Counted from the stretch's first letter, positions 55,872 through 64,000 are shown. The stretch is 64,000 bases of DNA from Pedobacter roseus (GCF_014395225.1 NZ_CP060723.1:6262001-6326000); one strand, 5' to 3'. Translations and numbers: made by a program. The notes: generated by a model from the letters alone, not told the origin.

Positions 55872-55982
55872 ATGAGCAAAGAAATATTAGAGTTTTCTGT
55901 ACAGGTAGATGAAAAATTTGACCTAAAATTTAACTGGTTAGATGGCTTCTGGGGAGCTGCATTTAAATTTTTTGGAAAATAA
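55872..55982 (+). CDS. Possible 36-aa peptide
   Basis: ATG at 55872, TAA at 55980-55982. N-terminus charged/polar (SKEILEFSVQVDEKFDLKFN), C-terminus aromatic and Gly-rich (WLDGFWGAAFKFFGK). About 220 bp into a 521-bp gap. Too short to assign; the compact start, aromatic tail and lack of any other feature nearby make it a candidate small protein or peptide precursor. Confidence 0.4.
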   Translation: MSKEILEFSVQVDEKFDLKFNWLDGFWGAAFKFFGK

Positions 55983-56162
55983 TTTTTAGAATTTAAATTT
56001 TTATACCGGACAATCTTTGTTCGAACGAGATTCTATTGTCTAATTTTTCTATTCAGGTTTAACCCTCTGCCTTTCTACCCTCTACCTTCAGCCTCATTCA
56101 GACAAATTATTTGTATTCATTCTGACCTTAGCTTTCTACTTTAGTCTTTCAGCCTTTTGCCT

Positions 56163-56170
56163 TATCTTTG
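56163..56170 (+). promoter_or_regulatory. -7 element TATCTTTG before rlmD
   Basis: Sits 8 bp before the ATG at 56178 and inside the region a longer ORF (TTG at 56157) would translate, so the ATG is the start and the leader is very short. Confidence 0.5.
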
Positions 56171-56177
56171 CAAAATA

Positions 56178-57587
56178 ATGAGTAGAAGAAAACCCGGTAC
56201 GGTAACAATAGTTCCAAACGTACAAATAATCGATATTGCTGAAGAAGGAAAAGGTGTTGGCAAGGCCGACGAATTGGTCATTTTTGTTGACAAAGCCGTT
56301 CCTGGCGACGTAGTAGATGTGCGTTTGACCAAAAAGAAAAAGAATTTTGCTGAGGCAATCATCGAGCAACTGCACGAAAAATCAGCATTGCGCACCGATC
56401 CTTTTTGTCCTCATTTCGGAACTTGTGGTGGTTGCAAATGGCAGCACATGGGCTACGATGCTCAATTGAAGTTTAAGCAGAAAAATGTGGAGGCCGCTTT
56501 ACAGCGTTTGGGTAAAATAGATACTTCAGGTACTGAACCGATTTTAGGTTCTGCAAAAAACAGGTATTATCGCAATAAGCTCGAATTTACATTTTCGAAC
56601 AAACGTTGGTTGGAAAAAACCGATGTAGAACGTGATGAAGATTTTGATATGAACGCTTTGGGTTTTCACGTACCCCTGCGTTTCGATAAGATTTTAGATA
56701 TCGAACATTGCTATCTTCAGGATGAGCCTTCTAATTCGATCAGAAATGCAGTGCGTAAATATGCATTAGAGAACGATCTGTCGTTTTACGATCTCCGCAA
56801 CCACGAAGGTGTTTTACGTAATCTGATTATCCGAACTTCTACCACTGGCGAAGTAATGGTGGCAGTGGTATTCGCTTATCCGGAGCAGGCACAGGTTGAT
56901 GGTTTGATGAATTTCCTTAAAGCCGAATTCCCTCAGATTACTTCTTTATTATACATCGTTAACCAAAAGAAAAATGATACCATTTTTGATCAGGATGTAG
57001 TATTATTCTCTGGCCGCGATCATATTTTTGAAGAAATGGACGGTATCCGCTTTAAAATTGGGGTGAAATCTTTTTACCAGACCAATTCTGAACAGGCCTT
57101 CGAACTATATAAAATTACAAGGGATTTCGCTGGTTTTAAAGGCGATGAACTGGTTTATGATTTATATACTGGTGCTGGCACTATTGCAAATTTTATTGCA
57201 AAAAATGTGAAACAGGTGGTAGGGGTAGAGTATGTACCAACCGCAATTGATGATGCAAAATTTAACTCCGAATTAAATGGGATTGACAACACGATCTTTT
57301 ATGCCGGAGATATGAAAGATATCCTCACATCAGAATTTATTCTGGCACATGGAAAACCTGATGTGGTCATTACCGATCCGCCACGCGCAGGGATGCATGC
57401 TGATGTGGTGCAGCGCTTGCTGGAAATGGAATCGGAAAAAATTGTTTATGTAAGTTGTAATGCTGCTACACAGGCACGTGATTTAGAACTGTTAAAAGAA
57501 AAATACGATGTTGTGCGCATTAAACCGGTTGATATGTTTCCGCACACACAGCATGTAGAAAATGTGGTATTGTTAAAGTTAAAATAA
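56178..57587 (+). CDS. rlmD: 23S rRNA (uracil-C5) methyltransferase, RlmD type
   Basis: 469 aa from the ATG at 56178. TRAM domain (about 10-65) then an iron-sulfur region with C77, C83, C86 (CPHFGTCGGC) and a further Cys in IEHCYLQ. SAM-binding YDLYTGAGTIANF, DPPRAG and catalytic VYVSCNAATQARD. Uses SAM to methylate uridine in rRNA; the exact site (1939 or another) is not fixed by sequence. Confidence 0.93.
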   Translation: MSRRKPGTVTIVPNVQIIDIAEEGKGVGKADELVIFVDKAVPGDVVDVRLTKKKKNFAEAIIEQLHEKSALRTDPFCPHFGTCGGCKWQHMGYDAQLKFKQKNVEAALQRLGKIDTSGTEPILGSAKNRYYRNKLEFTFSNKRWLEKTDVERDEDFDMNALGFHVPLRFDKILDIEHCYLQDEPSNSIRNAVRKYALENDLSFYDLRNHEGVLRNLIIRTSTTGEVMVAVVFAYPEQAQVDGLMNFLKAEFPQITSLLYIVNQKKNDTIFDQDVVLFSGRDHIFEEMDGIRFKIGVKSFYQTNSEQAFELYKITRDFAGFKGDELVYDLYTGAGTIANFIAKNVKQVVGVEYVPTAIDDAKFNSELNGIDNTIFYAGDMKDILTSEFILAHGKPDVVITDPPRAGMHADVVQRLLEMESEKIVYVSCNAATQARDLELLKEKYDVVRIKPVDMFPHTQHVENVVLLKLK

Positions 57588-57695
57588 CAATAATTGATTG
57601 AATGAGAGGAATTGATTGAGAGAATGATTGAATTAGAGAATGGGCTAACTGTTTATAAACATTCATTCATTCAAAATTCAATAATTTAATTAGGT

Positions 57696-58109
57696 ATGGA
57701 TAGAGAAGAATTATTACACGCAACACCGGAAGATAGCGGAGAACCGCAAAAAAAACAGGAAAGTCCGCTGGTAAGTTTAGAGAAAGACCTGGAGTTTTAT
57801 GCTGACGCGATCAAAGAAGTATCGATCGAAATTATGGTTGAGGGCATTTCTGCTCACCCGATTTTTATTGCACACCAGCATGAAGTAAATATTGGAGAAC
57901 TGATTTTAAACAAAGAAGAACTCAATACCGATTGGACAATACAAGCTTCTACCTTAGAAGAATTTGTAGAAAAAGGAATTATCAGTAAAGAAAGAAAAGA
58001 GCCATTTTTAAAGGTTTATAAAAAACCTGAAGATTTTATGTGCGTTTTTGTAGTTGTTCCCGAAGGTGCAAACTTTATTTACTATCCATATAAAAAAGGT
58101 AGAAGGTAG
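57696..58109 (+). CDS. Hypothetical protein, 137 aa, downstream of rlmD
   Basis: Soluble, acidic N-terminus (DREELLHATPEDSGEP) then alpha/beta part (ADAIKEVSIEIMVEGISAHP, MCVFVVVPEGANFIYYP). No family recognised. Follows rlmD by 108 bp with repeat-like gattgaatgaga DNA between. Ends before an AGTC-type repeat. Confidence 0.65.
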   Translation: MDREELLHATPEDSGEPQKKQESPLVSLEKDLEFYADAIKEVSIEIMVEGISAHPIFIAHQHEVNIGELILNKEELNTDWTIQASTLEEFVEKGIISKERKEPFLKVYKKPEDFMCVFVVVPEGANFIYYPYKKGRR

Positions 58110-58116
58110 GTTTTTA

Positions 58117-58172
58117 GTCCTTAGTCCACAGATCTTAGTCTGAAGTCGGAAAGTCAGAGGTCGGAAGACTGT
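58117..58172. repeat. AGTC-type degenerate short repeat
   Basis: agtccttagtccacag ... agtctgaagtcggaaagtc units; same family as 2129-2170. Confidence 0.5.
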
Positions 58173-58215
58173 GCGTATAAAGTACCATCTGTAAAAATCC
58201 TTTTATAAAAGACAA

Positions 58216-58241
58216 CGCCGCTTTGCATCCACAAAGCGGCG
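58216..58241 (-). terminator. Terminator of the GIN-domain gene
   Basis: CGCCGCTTTG / CAAAGCGGCG stem with a 6-nt loop. On the minus strand it is followed by TTGTCTTTT. Confidence 0.75.
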
Positions 58242-58266
58242 AGTTATCATTAACTAAACTAAAGTC

Positions 58267-58971
58267 TTAATTTACATGGTGTACATCCCCGCTTTTAGAG
58301 TTGGATGTTTTTTTAAGAGAAGCATTTCCTTTATAGCTCACGTCGCCACCACCACTTGCCGCTGCTTCCAGGCCTTTATTTACATGTACATTTACATCAG
58401 AACCACCGGAAGCCTGCACCTTTGCATATTCTGTAATCAGTTCGTAAGCATCAATATCGCTACCACCGCTCGATTGAATGGTCATATTTTCAGCTTTACC
58501 TTTTAAATCGAGGTCGCTGCCACCGCTTGACTGGATGGATAAATCATTACAAACCACCGTTAATTTTAAGTCGGAACCGCCAGAAGAACGGATGGCAAGC
58601 TTATCGGTTTTAATCTGGTTTTGGGTAAAAACATCCGATCCGCCTGATGCAGCAAGGGCATTCAATGTTTTAAAATTTACATAAGCTTTAATCACACGGT
58701 TTTTAAACATACCGCTCCATTTAATGCCGTCTCTGAATTTGATGTTTACGTTGTTGCCGTTTTGCTCAACAATTATATCTTTCATGGTTTCTGCATCCGA
58801 TTTGATGCTCACACTCTCACTGTTGCCCTGGGTGAGGTATAAATCTATTCCGCTACTCACACCAATACTGCTGAAATTTTTCACCGGGAAATTTTTTGTT
58901 TCCTGTGCTTTAGCCATGTAGCTGGTAACCACTATAAATAAAATGGCGGATGATTTAATAAGGATTTTCAT
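58267..58971 (-). CDS. Head GIN (DUF2807) domain secreted protein
   Basis: 234 aa, signal peptide to about AQ at 23. DUF2807 domain, here with a run of SSGGSDL/SSGGSDI repeats (about 130-200) that should form a beta-helix-like solenoid with stacked Gly/Ser turns. Typical of Bacteroidota outer-membrane-facing proteins; function unknown. Own terminator at 58216. Confidence 0.85.
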   Translation of the reverse strand: MKILIKSSAILFIVVTSYMAKAQETKNFPVKNFSSIGVSSGIDLYLTQGNSESVSIKSDAETMKDIIVEQNGNNVNIKFRDGIKWSGMFKNRVIKAYVNFKTLNALAASGGSDVFTQNQIKTDKLAIRSSGGSDLKLTVVCNDLSIQSSGGSDLDLKGKAENMTIQSSGGSDIDAYELITEYAKVQASGGSDVNVHVNKGLEAAASGGGDVSYKGNASLKKTSNSKSGDVHHVN

Positions 58972-59166
58972 AATTCTATTTCGTTAAATGATTGTGAAAC
59001 TATCTTTTCGCGCATGTTATGCGGAATGATGTTTCGTGATTTTGTGTTTTGGTTATTCATTAGACGCATCTCTGCTTGAAACGTTGCAAACAATCGAAAT
59101 TATTTTTCAAATAGTTTGAATTTCATCCTTAAAATCGTTCTTTTTGTATTCAATCCTTTTTATACA

Positions 59167-59673
59167 ATGGCATCGCAATTACTTATTCTTAACAAGAAAC
59201 AGATTCAGCAGAAAATAGACCGCATCGCTTATCAGATTTTGGAAGATAACCTGAATGAGAAAGAGATTGTATTGGCCGGTATCTGGGATCGTGGCTACAA
59301 ATTAGCACTAAGATTAGAAAAAGTGCTAAAAAAAATCTCTGGCTTCAAATTAACATTGCTGCGCATTGATCTGCAAAAGGAAAGCAGCAAATTGATTGCT
59401 TCAACTGATCTGGATGAAAGCCACTGGAAAAATAAAGTAGTCATTATTGTTGATGATGTGCTGAACAGTGGTAAAACTTTGGCTTATGGTTTGGGCGTTT
59501 TCTTAAATACCCCACATAAAAAAATCCGTACTGTGGTACTGGTAGACCGTAGTCATAAAATTTTTCCTATCGCAACCGATTTTGTTGGTCTTGAACTGGC
59601 AACTATTTTAAAAGAGCATGTAGATGTGGTAATGGATGTGGAAGGCGAGGAAGATCGGGTTTATTTGAGCTAG
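59167..59673 (+). CDS. Phosphoribosyltransferase-fold protein
   Basis: 168 aa from the ATG at 59167; the in-frame ATG at 59116 would add a hydrophobic stretch absent from the family. PRPP loop VVIIVDDVLNSGKTLAYG and AGIWDRGYKLALRL. Resembles PyrR/hypoxanthine-type PRTases but the substrate is not clear. Followed by a 152-bp gap then the carotenoid tailoring group. Confidence 0.85.
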   Translation: MASQLLILNKKQIQQKIDRIAYQILEDNLNEKEIVLAGIWDRGYKLALRLEKVLKKISGFKLTLLRIDLQKESSKLIASTDLDESHWKNKVVIIVDDVLNSGKTLAYGLGVFLNTPHKKIRTVVLVDRSHKIFPIATDFVGLELATILKEHVDVVMDVEGEEDRVYLS

Positions 59674-59825
59674 TGCCGGATATAAAATGGAAGAGGTAAG
59701 ATGGATGAGGGGATAATGATGGACAATCGTCCTTGTTTGTAAAGAAGATGTGTGAGAATAGCGATTTCATCGCTGATTAACTGTGAAAATTTGCAATTCA
59801 CCTCAATTTTTTGCAATTTCCCAAC

Positions 59826-60449
59826 ATGTATCATCCCAGAAAAAATAATCTGATTTTCAACTTTTTCTCCTGGTACATTCAATTTATCATCAAAAAAGAC
59901 TTTGCGGCATTTCAGTTTGATCAAATGGAGGTTAAACCGGACGCCTCTATTTTGGTTTTGGCCAATCATTTCAGCTGGTGGGATGGCTTTTTTCTTTTCT
60001 ATATCAACAAAAAAATATTTAAAAAGCAATTTCATGTTTTAGTAAACGCCGAAAATTATAATAAAGTAAGCTTTTTAAAATACCTGGGTGCTTTTGCGGC
60101 TGAAAATAGAGGAAAAGATGTACTTACTACGCTTGATTATGCCGGAAAACTATTAGATGACCCTGCTAATCTTGTACTTGTGTTTCCTCAGGGCAAGCTG
60201 TATTCAAACCATGTAAAAAATATCAGTTTTGAAAAAGGAGTAATGCAAATGATCAATGCAAGTCAGAAAAAGATTAACATCATCTTTGCGGCCACTTTTA
60301 TAGATTATTTTGCAAAGAGGAAGCCATCGTCCTATACTTATCTGCAACATTGGGAAAATGAAGAATACGTGAGCCTTCAATTGTTAAAAAGTGCCTATAA
60401 TAAACATTACGATCAATCGGCTGTTAAACAAAATCAGATTATTGAATGA
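59826..60449 (+). CDS. Lysophospholipid/glycerol acyltransferase-like (PlsC-type) protein
   Basis: 207 aa from ATG 59826. NHX4D motif NHFSWWD (H48, D53) and the FPQGKLYS block identify a PlsC-like acyltransferase. Overlaps the next gene by 4 bp (ATGA). In green sulfur and related bacteria a similar acyltransferase (CruD) acylates a carotenoid glycoside; given the GT2 and CruF genes that follow, that role is plausible but unproven. Confidence 0.82.
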   Translation: MYHPRKNNLIFNFFSWYIQFIIKKDFAAFQFDQMEVKPDASILVLANHFSWWDGFFLFYINKKIFKKQFHVLVNAENYNKVSFLKYLGAFAAENRGKDVLTTLDYAGKLLDDPANLVLVFPQGKLYSNHVKNISFEKGVMQMINASQKKINIIFAATFIDYFAKRKPSSYTYLQHWENEEYVSLQLLKSAYNKHYDQSAVKQNQIIE

Positions 60450-61543
60450 CAATTTTTATTTACGCAGTTTTAATTTTTCTGGTCATTCGGTTTTCGGTTA
60501 CCGTTTTCAATTTCCTTTCCAATCCGAAATTGCCGCGGGTGATTAAACATTATCAGGATAAAATTTCCATCTTAATCCCTGCAAGAAATGAGGAAGGTAA
60601 TATCTTAGAATTGCTCGTATCTATAAAAAATCAGGATTATACTAACTATGAGGTTATTGTTTTAAACGATAACAGCACCGATAATACTTTTGCGATAGTT
60701 GAGGAATTTTGCCTTATTAACCCCCAGTTTAAAGTGGTAAATGGAAAAGAACTTCCACCAGACTGGCTAGGTAAAAATTATGCTTGCCATCAACTCAGCG
60801 AATTGGCTTCAGGTAAATACCTGTTATTTATAGATGCAGATGAGTCTATACAAAGAGGGTTGATCAACAGTTTAATTACCCGCATGGAAATTGGAAACCT
60901 GGCTTTGCTGAGTGTTTTTACTAACCAAACGATGAAGACGATAGGGGAAAGGTTAACAGTGCCTTTAATGCATTTTATTCTTTTGAACTTATTGCCCTTA
61001 CGTTTAGTAAAACTTTCAAAAAATCCGGCATTTGCTGCAGCTAGCGGACAGTGTATGTTTTTTAATGCCAATCAATACCGAGAAAACCAGTGGCACGAGA
61101 AGGTTAAACGCCAGGTTGTGGAGGATGTGGAAATTATGAAACTGGTAAAACAGGAAAAATTAAATGCCGAAGCGCTTTTGGCCAACGGACTGATCTATTG
61201 CAGGATGTATAACAATTTGGGCGAAAGCTTAAATGGCTTTGGTAAAAATTTACTTGCAGGTTTTGGTAATAACATCATAATATTATTACTTTACCAGCTT
61301 TTGGTAACCGTAGGGCCGGTAATTTTAATCTTAAACTTTAACATTGCTTTACTTGTATTACCATTAACTTTAATAGTGTTAAGTAGAATCATGATCTCTT
61401 ATTTATCGGGGCAAAATGTTTTGATAAATCTGATCTTACATCCATTTCAGATGTTATTCTTCTTAATTATTTCAATCATCTCTATAACAAAGCATATTTT
61501 TAAAACAGGCACATGGAAGGGCAGAACGATCAAAACGATTTAA
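60446..61543 (+). CDS. Family 2 glycosyltransferase
   Basis: 365 aa. GT2 domain with ISILIPARNEEGN, VLNDNSTDNT, LFIDADE and a C-terminal pair of membrane helices (about 270-350). Overlaps the acyltransferase by 4 bp and the CruF gene by 31 bp, so the three are translated as a unit. A carotenoid or glycolipid acceptor is inferred from context. Confidence 0.87.
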   Translation: MTIFIYAVLIFLVIRFSVTVFNFLSNPKLPRVIKHYQDKISILIPARNEEGNILELLVSIKNQDYTNYEVIVLNDNSTDNTFAIVEEFCLINPQFKVVNGKELPPDWLGKNYACHQLSELASGKYLLFIDADESIQRGLINSLITRMEIGNLALLSVFTNQTMKTIGERLTVPLMHFILLNLLPLRLVKLSKNPAFAAASGQCMFFNANQYRENQWHEKVKRQVVEDVEIMKLVKQEKLNAEALLANGLIYCRMYNNLGESLNGFGKNLLAGFGNNIIILLLYQLLVTVGPVILILNFNIALLVLPLTLIVLSRIMISYLSGQNVLINLILHPFQMLFFLIISIISITKHIFKTGTWKGRTIKTI

Positions 61544-62187
61544 AGGTTAAAAAGATTGCAGTTGCAGTCATCGTCGTTTTTCATTTGGTTGGCTTGCTTG
61601 GCTTTTTAATTCCCGCTGCGCAGCCTTACTTTATCAAACTGGTTCCTTTTCATTTGTTATTGATGTTTGCTATCATTGTTTTCGCTTATAATGCAGATGT
61701 TAAACGGTTGTTGTTATTTGTATGCGGCGTTTTTCTTTGTGGTTTTTTGGTAGAAGTATTGGGGGTAAGCACTGGTAAAATATTTGGCAGTTATTATTAT
61801 GGCAATACTTTAGGATATAAAATAGCTGCGGTTCCATTACTTATGGGCGTAAACTGGGTAATCCTGATTTTTAGTGTGGGGCAGATGCTTAAAAGTATGA
61901 AAATCAGAAACAGCATTTTGGCATCCCTTATCGGCGCTGTTATTCTTGTTGGTTTTGATTTCTTTTTAGAACCCGTAGCCATGAAATTTGATTACTGGCA
62001 TTGGGACTGGCACCAAATCCCTGTTCAAAATTATGTAGCCTGGTTTATTGTTTCGGTAATCTTATTGAAGTTTTATTACGCCTTAGACTTAAAACAGCAG
62101 AAATATATCGGCATAGCCATGTTTGCTTCTCAATTAATCTTTTTTGTTGTCTTGTACATGACAACCGGAACAAATATTTTTGCTTAA
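61513..62187 (+). CDS. cruF: CruF-like carotenoid biosynthesis membrane protein
   Basis: 224 aa, about seven membrane spans, DUF422/CruF. Motifs FLVEVLGVSTGKIFGSYYYG, PLLMGVNWVILIFSVGQ and FDFFLEPVAMKFDYWHWD. CruF hydrates the 1',2' end of acyclic carotenoids. Last gene of the acyltransferase-GT2-CruF set, 33 bp before a toxin-antitoxin pair. Confidence 0.9.
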   Translation: MEGQNDQNDLKVKKIAVAVIVVFHLVGLLGFLIPAAQPYFIKLVPFHLLLMFAIIVFAYNADVKRLLLFVCGVFLCGFLVEVLGVSTGKIFGSYYYGNTLGYKIAAVPLLMGVNWVILIFSVGQMLKSMKIRNSILASLIGAVILVGFDFFLEPVAMKFDYWHWDWHQIPVQNYVAWFIVSVILLKFYYALDLKQQKYIGIAMFASQLIFFVVLYMTTGTNIFA

Positions 62188-62219
62188 TTTTGTGGCGTTA
62201 TTTTAATTAACTTTATAAC

Positions 62220-62426
62220 ATGGAAACACTAATCGTACAGCCTAAAACTAAAAAACAACTTTTGGCAGTTGAGGCCGTGTTACAAGCATTGAATGTAACT
62301 TTTAAAAAAGAAAAAAGCTACAGTCCGGCATTTATAGATGAAATAGCTAAAGGGGAAGAAGATATAAAAAATGGACGCCTAACGAGGATTAAGGATGTTC
62401 AGAATATATGGGAAAGTATTTTGTAG
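62220..62426 (+). CDS. Antitoxin of a YoeB/RelE-type pair (DUF2683-like)
   Basis: 68 aa. Short N-terminal TLIVQPKTKKQLLAVEAVLQ strand-helix followed by an acidic tail (AKGEEDIKNGRLTRIKDVQN) that would bind the toxin. Overlaps the toxin gene by 19 bp, the usual coupling. Position between CruF and ispH looks like an insertion. Confidence 0.82.
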   Translation: METLIVQPKTKKQLLAVEAVLQALNVTFKKEKSYSPAFIDEIAKGEEDIKNGRLTRIKDVQNIWESIL

Positions 62427-62689
62427 ATATTACTGATCAGGCTAAACAACAGTTGGCCGCCATTCTTAAATCTGGAGATCAGGCTTCCATAAAAAAACTC
62501 CAACAAATTTTTATCGAATTAAGTGTTCACCCAGCATCAGGCGTAGGTAAGCCTGAAAAATTAAAATTTGAATTTTCAGGCTATTGGTCGAGACAAATAA
62601 ATAAAAAAGATAGGTTAGTCTATAGGATCGATGAAGAGATTATTACAGTATTTGTAATTTCTGCAAAGGGACATTATGGCGATAAATAA
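62408..62689 (+). CDS. Txe/YoeB family ribosome-dependent mRNA endonuclease toxin
   Basis: 93 aa. Family blocks HPASGVGKPEKLKFEFSGYW, SRQINKKDRLVYRID and the C-terminal SAKGHYGDK with the His/Tyr at the active site. Cleaves mRNA in the ribosome A site. The start overlaps the antitoxin. Confidence 0.88.
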   Translation: MGKYFVDITDQAKQQLAAILKSGDQASIKKLQQIFIELSVHPASGVGKPEKLKFEFSGYWSRQINKKDRLVYRIDEEIITVFVISAKGHYGDK

Positions 62690-62705
62690 CTAATCCTAAA
62701 TACAA

Positions 62706-63557
62706 ATGAGCAATTTAAACTTACAGGTTAACATCGATAAATCATCAGGCTTCTGCTTTGGTGTAGTGTATGCCATAGAAATGGCCGAAGATATTTTGGA
62801 TAACGAAGGTTATTTATACTGCCTTGGCGATATCGTTCATAATGATGAAGAAGTAGAACGTTTAACCAACCGCGGATTAAAAATCATCGATCATGAAGTT
62901 TTAAAAAACTTAAGGGATGAAAAGGTTTTGATCAGAGCGCATGGCGAGGCTCCTTCAACTTATCAATTGGCATTAGAGAATAACCTTACCCTGATTGACG
63001 CTTCTTGTCCGGTGGTATTGAAATTACAGAACAGGATTAAAAATTCCCATGATGATGATGAGCAGGTGCTTATTTTTGGGAAACATGGTCACGCTGAAGT
63101 TATTGGTCTCCAAGGGCAAACAGATGGCAAGGCAATCGTTTTTCAGGATTTAGCTGAGTTAGATAACGTTGAGCTTCCTGCTAAGTTTACATTATATAGT
63201 CAAACCACTAAAAGCACCGAGAAATTCTACCACATTAAAGATGAATTATTGAGCCGTGGTTACGAAGTGAAAGCGAATGATACGATCTGCAGGCAAGTAT
63301 CAAACCGTTACGAAGAACTCGAAGATTTTGTAGGGCATTATGATAAAATCGTTTTCGTTTCGGGCAAAAAGTCATCTAATGGAAAGGTACTTTACGATGT
63401 TTGTAAAAAGCATAACGATAACTCTTACTTTGTTTCTAACGTAGAGGAATTAGACCAAACCTGGTTTAACGAAAATGATAAAGTAGGTATCTGTGGGGCC
63501 ACTTCTACACCAATGTGGTTAATGGAGAAGGTAAAAGCTGCTTTAGAACAGTATTAG
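62706..63557 (+). CDS. ispH: 4-Hydroxy-3-methylbut-2-enyl diphosphate reductase
   Basis: 283 aa. Last step of the MEP pathway, giving IPP and DMAPP via a [4Fe-4S] cluster held by C17 (SGFCFGV), C101 (DASCPVV) and C195 (DTICRQVSNR). Also HGHAEVIGLQGQ and SGKKSSNGKVL. Supplies the isoprenoid units used by the carotenoid genes around it. Clean gap of 16 bp after the toxin gene. Confidence 0.96.
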   Translation: MSNLNLQVNIDKSSGFCFGVVYAIEMAEDILDNEGYLYCLGDIVHNDEEVERLTNRGLKIIDHEVLKNLRDEKVLIRAHGEAPSTYQLALENNLTLIDASCPVVLKLQNRIKNSHDDDEQVLIFGKHGHAEVIGLQGQTDGKAIVFQDLAELDNVELPAKFTLYSQTTKSTEKFYHIKDELLSRGYEVKANDTICRQVSNRYEELEDFVGHYDKIVFVSGKKSSNGKVLYDVCKKHNDNSYFVSNVEELDQTWFNENDKVGICGATSTPMWLMEKVKAALEQY

Positions 63558-63607
63558 ATTGTAAGAAGATCTGAATAAGTATTAATGATAGATTTATACA
63601 GTAGAAT

Positions 63608-63691
63608 CGTCATCTCGACTGGAACGCAGTGGAATGGAGAGATCTGCTTTGATGGATCTCTCGACTTCGTTGCACTTCGCTCGAGATGACG
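63608..63691. repeat. Dispersed GTCAT...ATGAC imperfect inverted repeat, copy 2
   Basis: Starts cgtcatctcgactgg and ends cgctcgagatgacg; relative of 12386-12480, with gagagatc inner arms. Occupies the gap between ispH and the next gene. Confidence 0.75.
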
Positions 63692-63711
63692 GGCATATAT
63701 ATTAATGTAAA

Positions 63712-64000
63712 TTGAAAAAGATAAGCCCACATATCGGAATTCTGGTTGCGTTGATCGTAATTACCTGTTGGTTTACTTCCCTCTTTTTCCTGTTAAACTG
63801 GCATTTTAACTGGAACAATCCTTTGGTTTATCTGATGGTTTTTGTTCAGATGCATCTCTACACCGGTTTGTTCATCACAGCGCACGATGCCATGCACGGA
63901 ACCATATCAACCAATCAAAAGGCAAATAATTTTATAGGTTACCTTGTTGTTTTTCTCTACGCAGGTTTTTTCTATAACCGCTTATTTACTAAGCACCACC
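63712..64000 (+). CDS. CrtW-like beta-carotene ketolase / fatty-acid desaturase (3' end outside window)
   Basis: First 96 codons, starting with TTG at 63712 (the only start in frame before the conserved part; a stop lies just upstream). Di-iron histidine motif HDAMHG (H58, H62) and KHH at the right edge match CrtW-type carotenoid ketolases of the membrane desaturase superfamily. Would add keto groups to carotenoids. Whether ketolase or hydroxylase cannot be decided without the rest. Confidence 0.8.
   Translation, partial: MKKISPHIGILVALIVITCWFTSLFFLLNWHFNWNNPLVYLMVFVQMHLYTGLFITAHDAMHGTISTNQKANNFIGYLVVFLYAGFFYNRLFTKHH

Noticed and set aside
56157-56177. TTG start for rlmD
   Set aside because: Overlaps the TATCTTTG promoter element; the ATG at 56178 fits.
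1-64000. CRISPR arrays, rRNA and tRNA genes
   Set aside because: No regularly spaced repeats with unique spacers, and no rRNA or tRNA-like sequences were seen by eye; an Infernal/tRNAscan run would settle short ones.

Overview
The window looks like a chromosomal stretch of a Bacteroidota bacterium, most likely a Sphingobacteriaceae member such as Pedobacter. Reasons: low-to-moderate GC, promoters of the TTG-N(18-20)-TAnnTTTG type, almost no Shine-Dalgarno sequences, signal peptides ending in AQ, and families typical of this phylum (CruF, DUF1599, GH3-like, head-GIN/DUF2807, CCC-motif membrane protein, a four-helix bundle S23-like protein, DisA_N cyclase next to folP). The species call is inference. 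No rRNA, tRNA or CRISPR was seen.

Layout. 1-7.5 kb: 3' part of uvrA, a TatD nuclease, asparaginase I, and a metallo-beta-lactamase/rhodanese protein next to a YpdA-type bacillithiol disulfide reductase. 7.6-10 kb: a minus-strand group of a hydrolase, a secreted protein, an unlisted small membrane ORF and a membrane protein. 10.2-16 kb: polyprenyl synthase-TerC, an M28 peptidase, an M23 peptidase-bactofilin pair and a CBS protein. 16.2-17.5 kb: IS110 copy 1. 17.7-29.8 kb: ahcY, small secreted proteins, a NodB-like deacetylase, GtrA plus a GT39-type transferase, pdxJ, an EamA transporter and gcvP. 30.1-31.4 kb: IS110 copy 2, identical and inverted relative to copy 1. 31.4-43.7 kb: a lipoprotein ending in a DUF4157-like metallopeptidase domain, YceI, an MBL hydrolase, a sulfatase, recJ, lptB, GH3, a PIN toxin-antitoxin pair and a run of small membrane or lipoprotein genes. 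43.8-50.8 kb: a bacilliredoxin; cdaA and folP separated by a four-helix-bundle gene broken by an amber codon; DUF1599, DoxX, an ABC permease, DinB and shikimate kinase. 50.9-64 kb: CrtI-type desaturase, RhuM-Fic fusion, M28 peptidase, DoxX, rlmD, GIN-domain protein, PRTase, an acyltransferase-GT2-CruF carotenoid-tailoring group, a YoeB-type toxin-antitoxin pair, ispH, and the start of a CrtW-like ketolase.

How the genes work together. Isoprenoid and carotenoid functions recur: polyprenyl synthase, CrtI, CruF with a glycosyltransferase and an acyltransferase, IspH and CrtW. YpdA and the bacilliredoxin imply a bacillithiol redox system, and the MBL/rhodanese partner suggests persulfide handling. 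M23 plus bactofilin suggests cell-shape control.

Most notable items: a candidate IS110 bridge RNA whose loop seems to encode the target actually used by both copies; the lipoprotein/DUF4157 fusion; the amber-interrupted four-helix gene framed by inverted repeats; a small membrane protein carrying a cytochrome-oxidase-like HDTYFVV motif; and three short ORFs that a length-filtered ORF search would miss. Nothing here amounts to a clearly new multi-gene defence or secretion system.
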